64,000 nucleotides of DNA from Ichthyophis bannanicus (Eukaryota > Chordata > Amphibia > Gymnophiona > Ichthyophiidae): NCBI GenBank assembly GCA_033557465.1, contig CM066040.1, positions 329,176,297 through 329,240,296 on the forward strand. Direction: 5' to 3'. The position numbers were made by a program, and so were the translations under genes. Positions 62,270-64,000 of this stretch are shown in pieces (the stretch's first letter is position 1; each line of letters starts with the position of its first letter). A model generated the notes under the pieces. It was not told where the DNA came from, did no database searches, and was given only the letters and a program-made list of their open reading frames with translations.

Positions 62270-63105
62270 TGCTCAAGACCCTGATGTCGATGCCCTTTGA
62301 GCCGTTGAAGGATTTGACGCTCAAGATGATCTTCTTGGTCACGAATTGTTCCACAAGGTGGATTTCCGCGCTACAGGCTCTGTCTTGCCGAGATCCTTAT
62401 CTGTCTTTTTCAAAGGAAGCCGTTTCCATTCGGCCTGTGCCTGCCTTCTTGCCTAAGCTGCTTTTTCTCCCTTTCATGTGAACCAGATGGTCTGCCTGCT
62501 CTCCTTCTCTAAGGAGCAGTGTGGGGAGAAGGATAAGGATTTTTGCCTTTTGGATATCTGAAGGGTGCCTCTCTGGTACTTGGAGGCTATAAATCGTGGC
62601 CTTGGGCAAGTTATTTAACCCTTCATTGCCTCAGAAAAATCCAAGTTATCAATGTCCCTGTTAAATGTACATTATCAAGTTTAAGTTACAATGTAAACTG
62701 CTTTGAATGACATGATAAAGCGGTATAAACCCCCCCCCCCAAAAACGGTTAAATAAATGTCTATCCATCTTTTTGTGTTGTTTCCTGGCCCGCGCAAAGG
62801 TGACACGGTGGCTAAGTCGACTTTGGGGCACTAGATTATGGTGACCATTGCCTTGGCGTATCTGTTGTGGAACTGGCTGGGTCTGGAGGGTTTGCGTGCC
62901 CATTCTACCTGAGCATAGGCATCCTTGTAGGTGGAACAGAGCTTGGTGGCCCCTGCAGACATTTGTCAGGCGGCAAACGCAGGCATCGTTTTCCACTTTT
63001 GTCAAGCATTACCGCTTGGATGTCCACATTCGGGTGGACATGGCCTTTGGCTATAAGGTTTTGCAAGCCGCTGTATGTTCTTCCAACCCAGTGGAGTTGT
63101 AGCTT
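62270..63105 (+). pseudogene. DIRS P tyrosine recombinase fragments
   Basis: 62269-62481: MPFEPLKDLTLKMIFLVTNCSTRWISALQALSCRDPYL and VPAFLPKLL, matching the start of the catalytic domain. The usual SARRISEL reads STRWISAL (Arg kept). After the SINE, 62790-63105 gives AHST-like sequence near 62900, VAPADICQAANA-type sequence near 62950, and FVKHYRLDVHIRVD with the nucleophile Tyr (~63010). The middle ~200 bp is missing. Confidence 0.72.
62590..62762 (+). repeat. CORE-SINE in DIRS P
   Basis: Plus orientation: GTGGCCTTGGGCAAGTTATT ... CATTGCCTCAGAAAAATCC ... GCGGTATAAACC, a run of Cs, then ACGGTTAAATAAATG. Core and L2-like tail are present; the tRNA head is truncated. Confidence 0.82.
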
Positions 63106-63212
63106 TGGTACATCCCACTTGTCTGGACTGGTCTAGCAGGATGATATGGAAGGGACATTTTACTTACCAAATAATGTCCTCTCCTTGAGTTCTGCTAGAC
63201 CATTCCTGGGCT

Positions 63213-64000
63213 CGCCCCTGGAACTCATCTCCACAATCAACATAAGCACTGCTCCTACAGACCCGTGCCCAGTGTCATGTGTCAAAGCTACCAAATCAAG
63301 CTTCATCCACACCATACACAACATGGTACACAACTCACTCACTCAAGGACTTATGCCAAAGCAACTAAAGCTCGCCTCAGTAAGACCAATCACAAAAAAA
63401 ACAACTCTCGACAAAAAAGATCCAGCAGCATACCGACCAATTTCCAGCATACCCTTCCTGGCAAAAATCATCGAAAAAACAGTTTAACTACAACTACAGG
63501 AGCACATCGACGAACATAAAACACTTGATGAAAACCAACATGGCTTTCGTCCCAACCATGGAGTCGAAGCACTACTGATCTACCTCTTCGACAGCATCCT
63601 AAGAATAATTGACAACACCAGGAATGGAGTCATAATGATCTTCATCGACATCTCCTCAGCCTTCGACACAGTGGACCACAACACGCTCTTGGAAAGACTA
63701 AAGAACACTGGGATACATGGCATCACATTGAAATGGTTCCAGTCATACCTAACCGAAAGACAGTTACAGGTCAAGGTGGGCCACAACACCTCCCGACCCA
63801 TAAATGTCCGCCAAGGAGTACCTCAAGGATCTGCACTCTCAGCTCTACTATTTAACATCTACATCCAGCCAATATGCAACATCATGAAAGAGAACAACAT
63901 TCAATACACAATATATGCAGACGACATGATATACACCCCGATATCAGTCGACAACCCGGATTTCTCCAAGATCACAGACTGCCTCACCCAAATGACAAGC
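63213..64000 (+). mobile_element. L2-clade LINE (L2-Q), runs off the window
   Basis: 5'-truncated, starting in the block before the RT at ~63220 and open to the window end. It is nearly the same sequence as L2-H over 63776-64000. Confidence 0.85.
63225..64000 (+). pseudogene. L2-Q ORF2 reverse transcriptase (partial, one stop)
   Basis: TDPCPVSCVKATKSSFIHTI, LKLASVRPITKKTTLDKKDP, AYRPISSIPFLAKIIEKTV, then TAA at 63485-63487, and in the same frame QEHIDEHKTLDENQHGFRPN, IFIDISSAFDTVDHNTLLER, GVPQGSALSALLFNIYIQP and IYADDMIYTP (~63917). The last has one residue fewer than L2-H (ADDIMIYTP). The window ends in the thumb region. Confidence 0.85.

Larger units (their letters stand above)
60965..63212 (+). 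mobile_element. Chimeric, deleted DIRS element P
   Basis: The left end CCTGGACAAGCAGGAATCAA ... GAGCCTGCGCGGGAATGCTC belongs to the A/E subfamily. The right side (63105-63212: TTGTCTGGACTGGTCTAGCAG ... TCTGCTAGACCATTCCTGGG) is an internal complementary region of the C/F subfamily. Between them lie gag-like sequence and recombinase fragments; RT and RNase H are absent, and the right terminal repeat is missing. A CORE-SINE interrupts the recombinase. Confidence 0.72.

Overview
This window is eukaryotic, almost certainly vertebrate, repeat DNA. I find no host gene that I can defend. Essentially every long open frame belongs to a retrotransposon: tyrosine-recombinase (DIRS) elements, CR1, L2, L1/Tx1 and RTE LINEs, CORE-SINEs, solo LTRs and Tc1/mariner-type DNA transposons. 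The mixture of many DIRS copies with CR1, L2 and L1/Tx1 LINEs suggests an amphibian. A caecilian-like genome is my best guess, but this is inference from family content only. There is no sign of bacterial operons, tRNA or rRNA genes, or CRISPR.

Layout: (1) 1-2509 is the 5' half of a minus-strand CR1 (CR1-Z), including its ORF1 esterase and a 5' UTR with a ~300-bp direct repeat. (2) 2510-16980 is one plus-strand L1/Tx1 LINE (L1-M). It is split by a solo LTR (3077-4575), a DIRS element (A, 4660-10257) and a CR1 (A, ~12294-14658). (3) 16984-39312 is a minus-strand CR1 (CR1-B). It is split by DIRS C (17936-23754), by a second CR1 (CR1-C, 24144-33104) that itself carries DIRS D (25273-32609), and by DIRS E (33161-38197). 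DIRS D holds a Tigger-like transposon, which holds a second small mariner-like element. (4) 39313-53055 is an old DIRS (F). It is split by a CORE-SINE that contains an L2 (H) and by a stack L2-I > L2-J > L1-K, in which L1-K has a perfect 17-bp target duplication. (5) 53056-64000 holds unassigned DNA, a fold-back sequence with L2-G, a solo LTR, an RTE LINE, a chimeric DIRS (P) and the start of another L2 (Q).

The best preserved coding capacity is in DIRS A (reverse transcriptase/RNase H frame and tyrosine recombinase frame both open; gag broken), DIRS D (few lesions), and L1-K (ORF1 open; ORF2 with two nonsense codons and one frameshift). In DIRS A and D the order is gag, RT-RNase H-methyltransferase-like, then recombinase. 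Each next frame overlaps the previous one, and inverted terminal repeats are mirrored by an internal complementary region.

The most interesting leads are: a layered insertion history six levels deep; a 361-codon open frame lying entirely inside an LTR; a -1 frame kept open across the RT/RNase H region in two divergent DIRS families; a Tigger-like transposon that carries a possible host signal-peptide exon with a splice donor; 5' UTR tandem repeats in two LINE families; and a DIRS copy whose two ends belong to different subfamilies.
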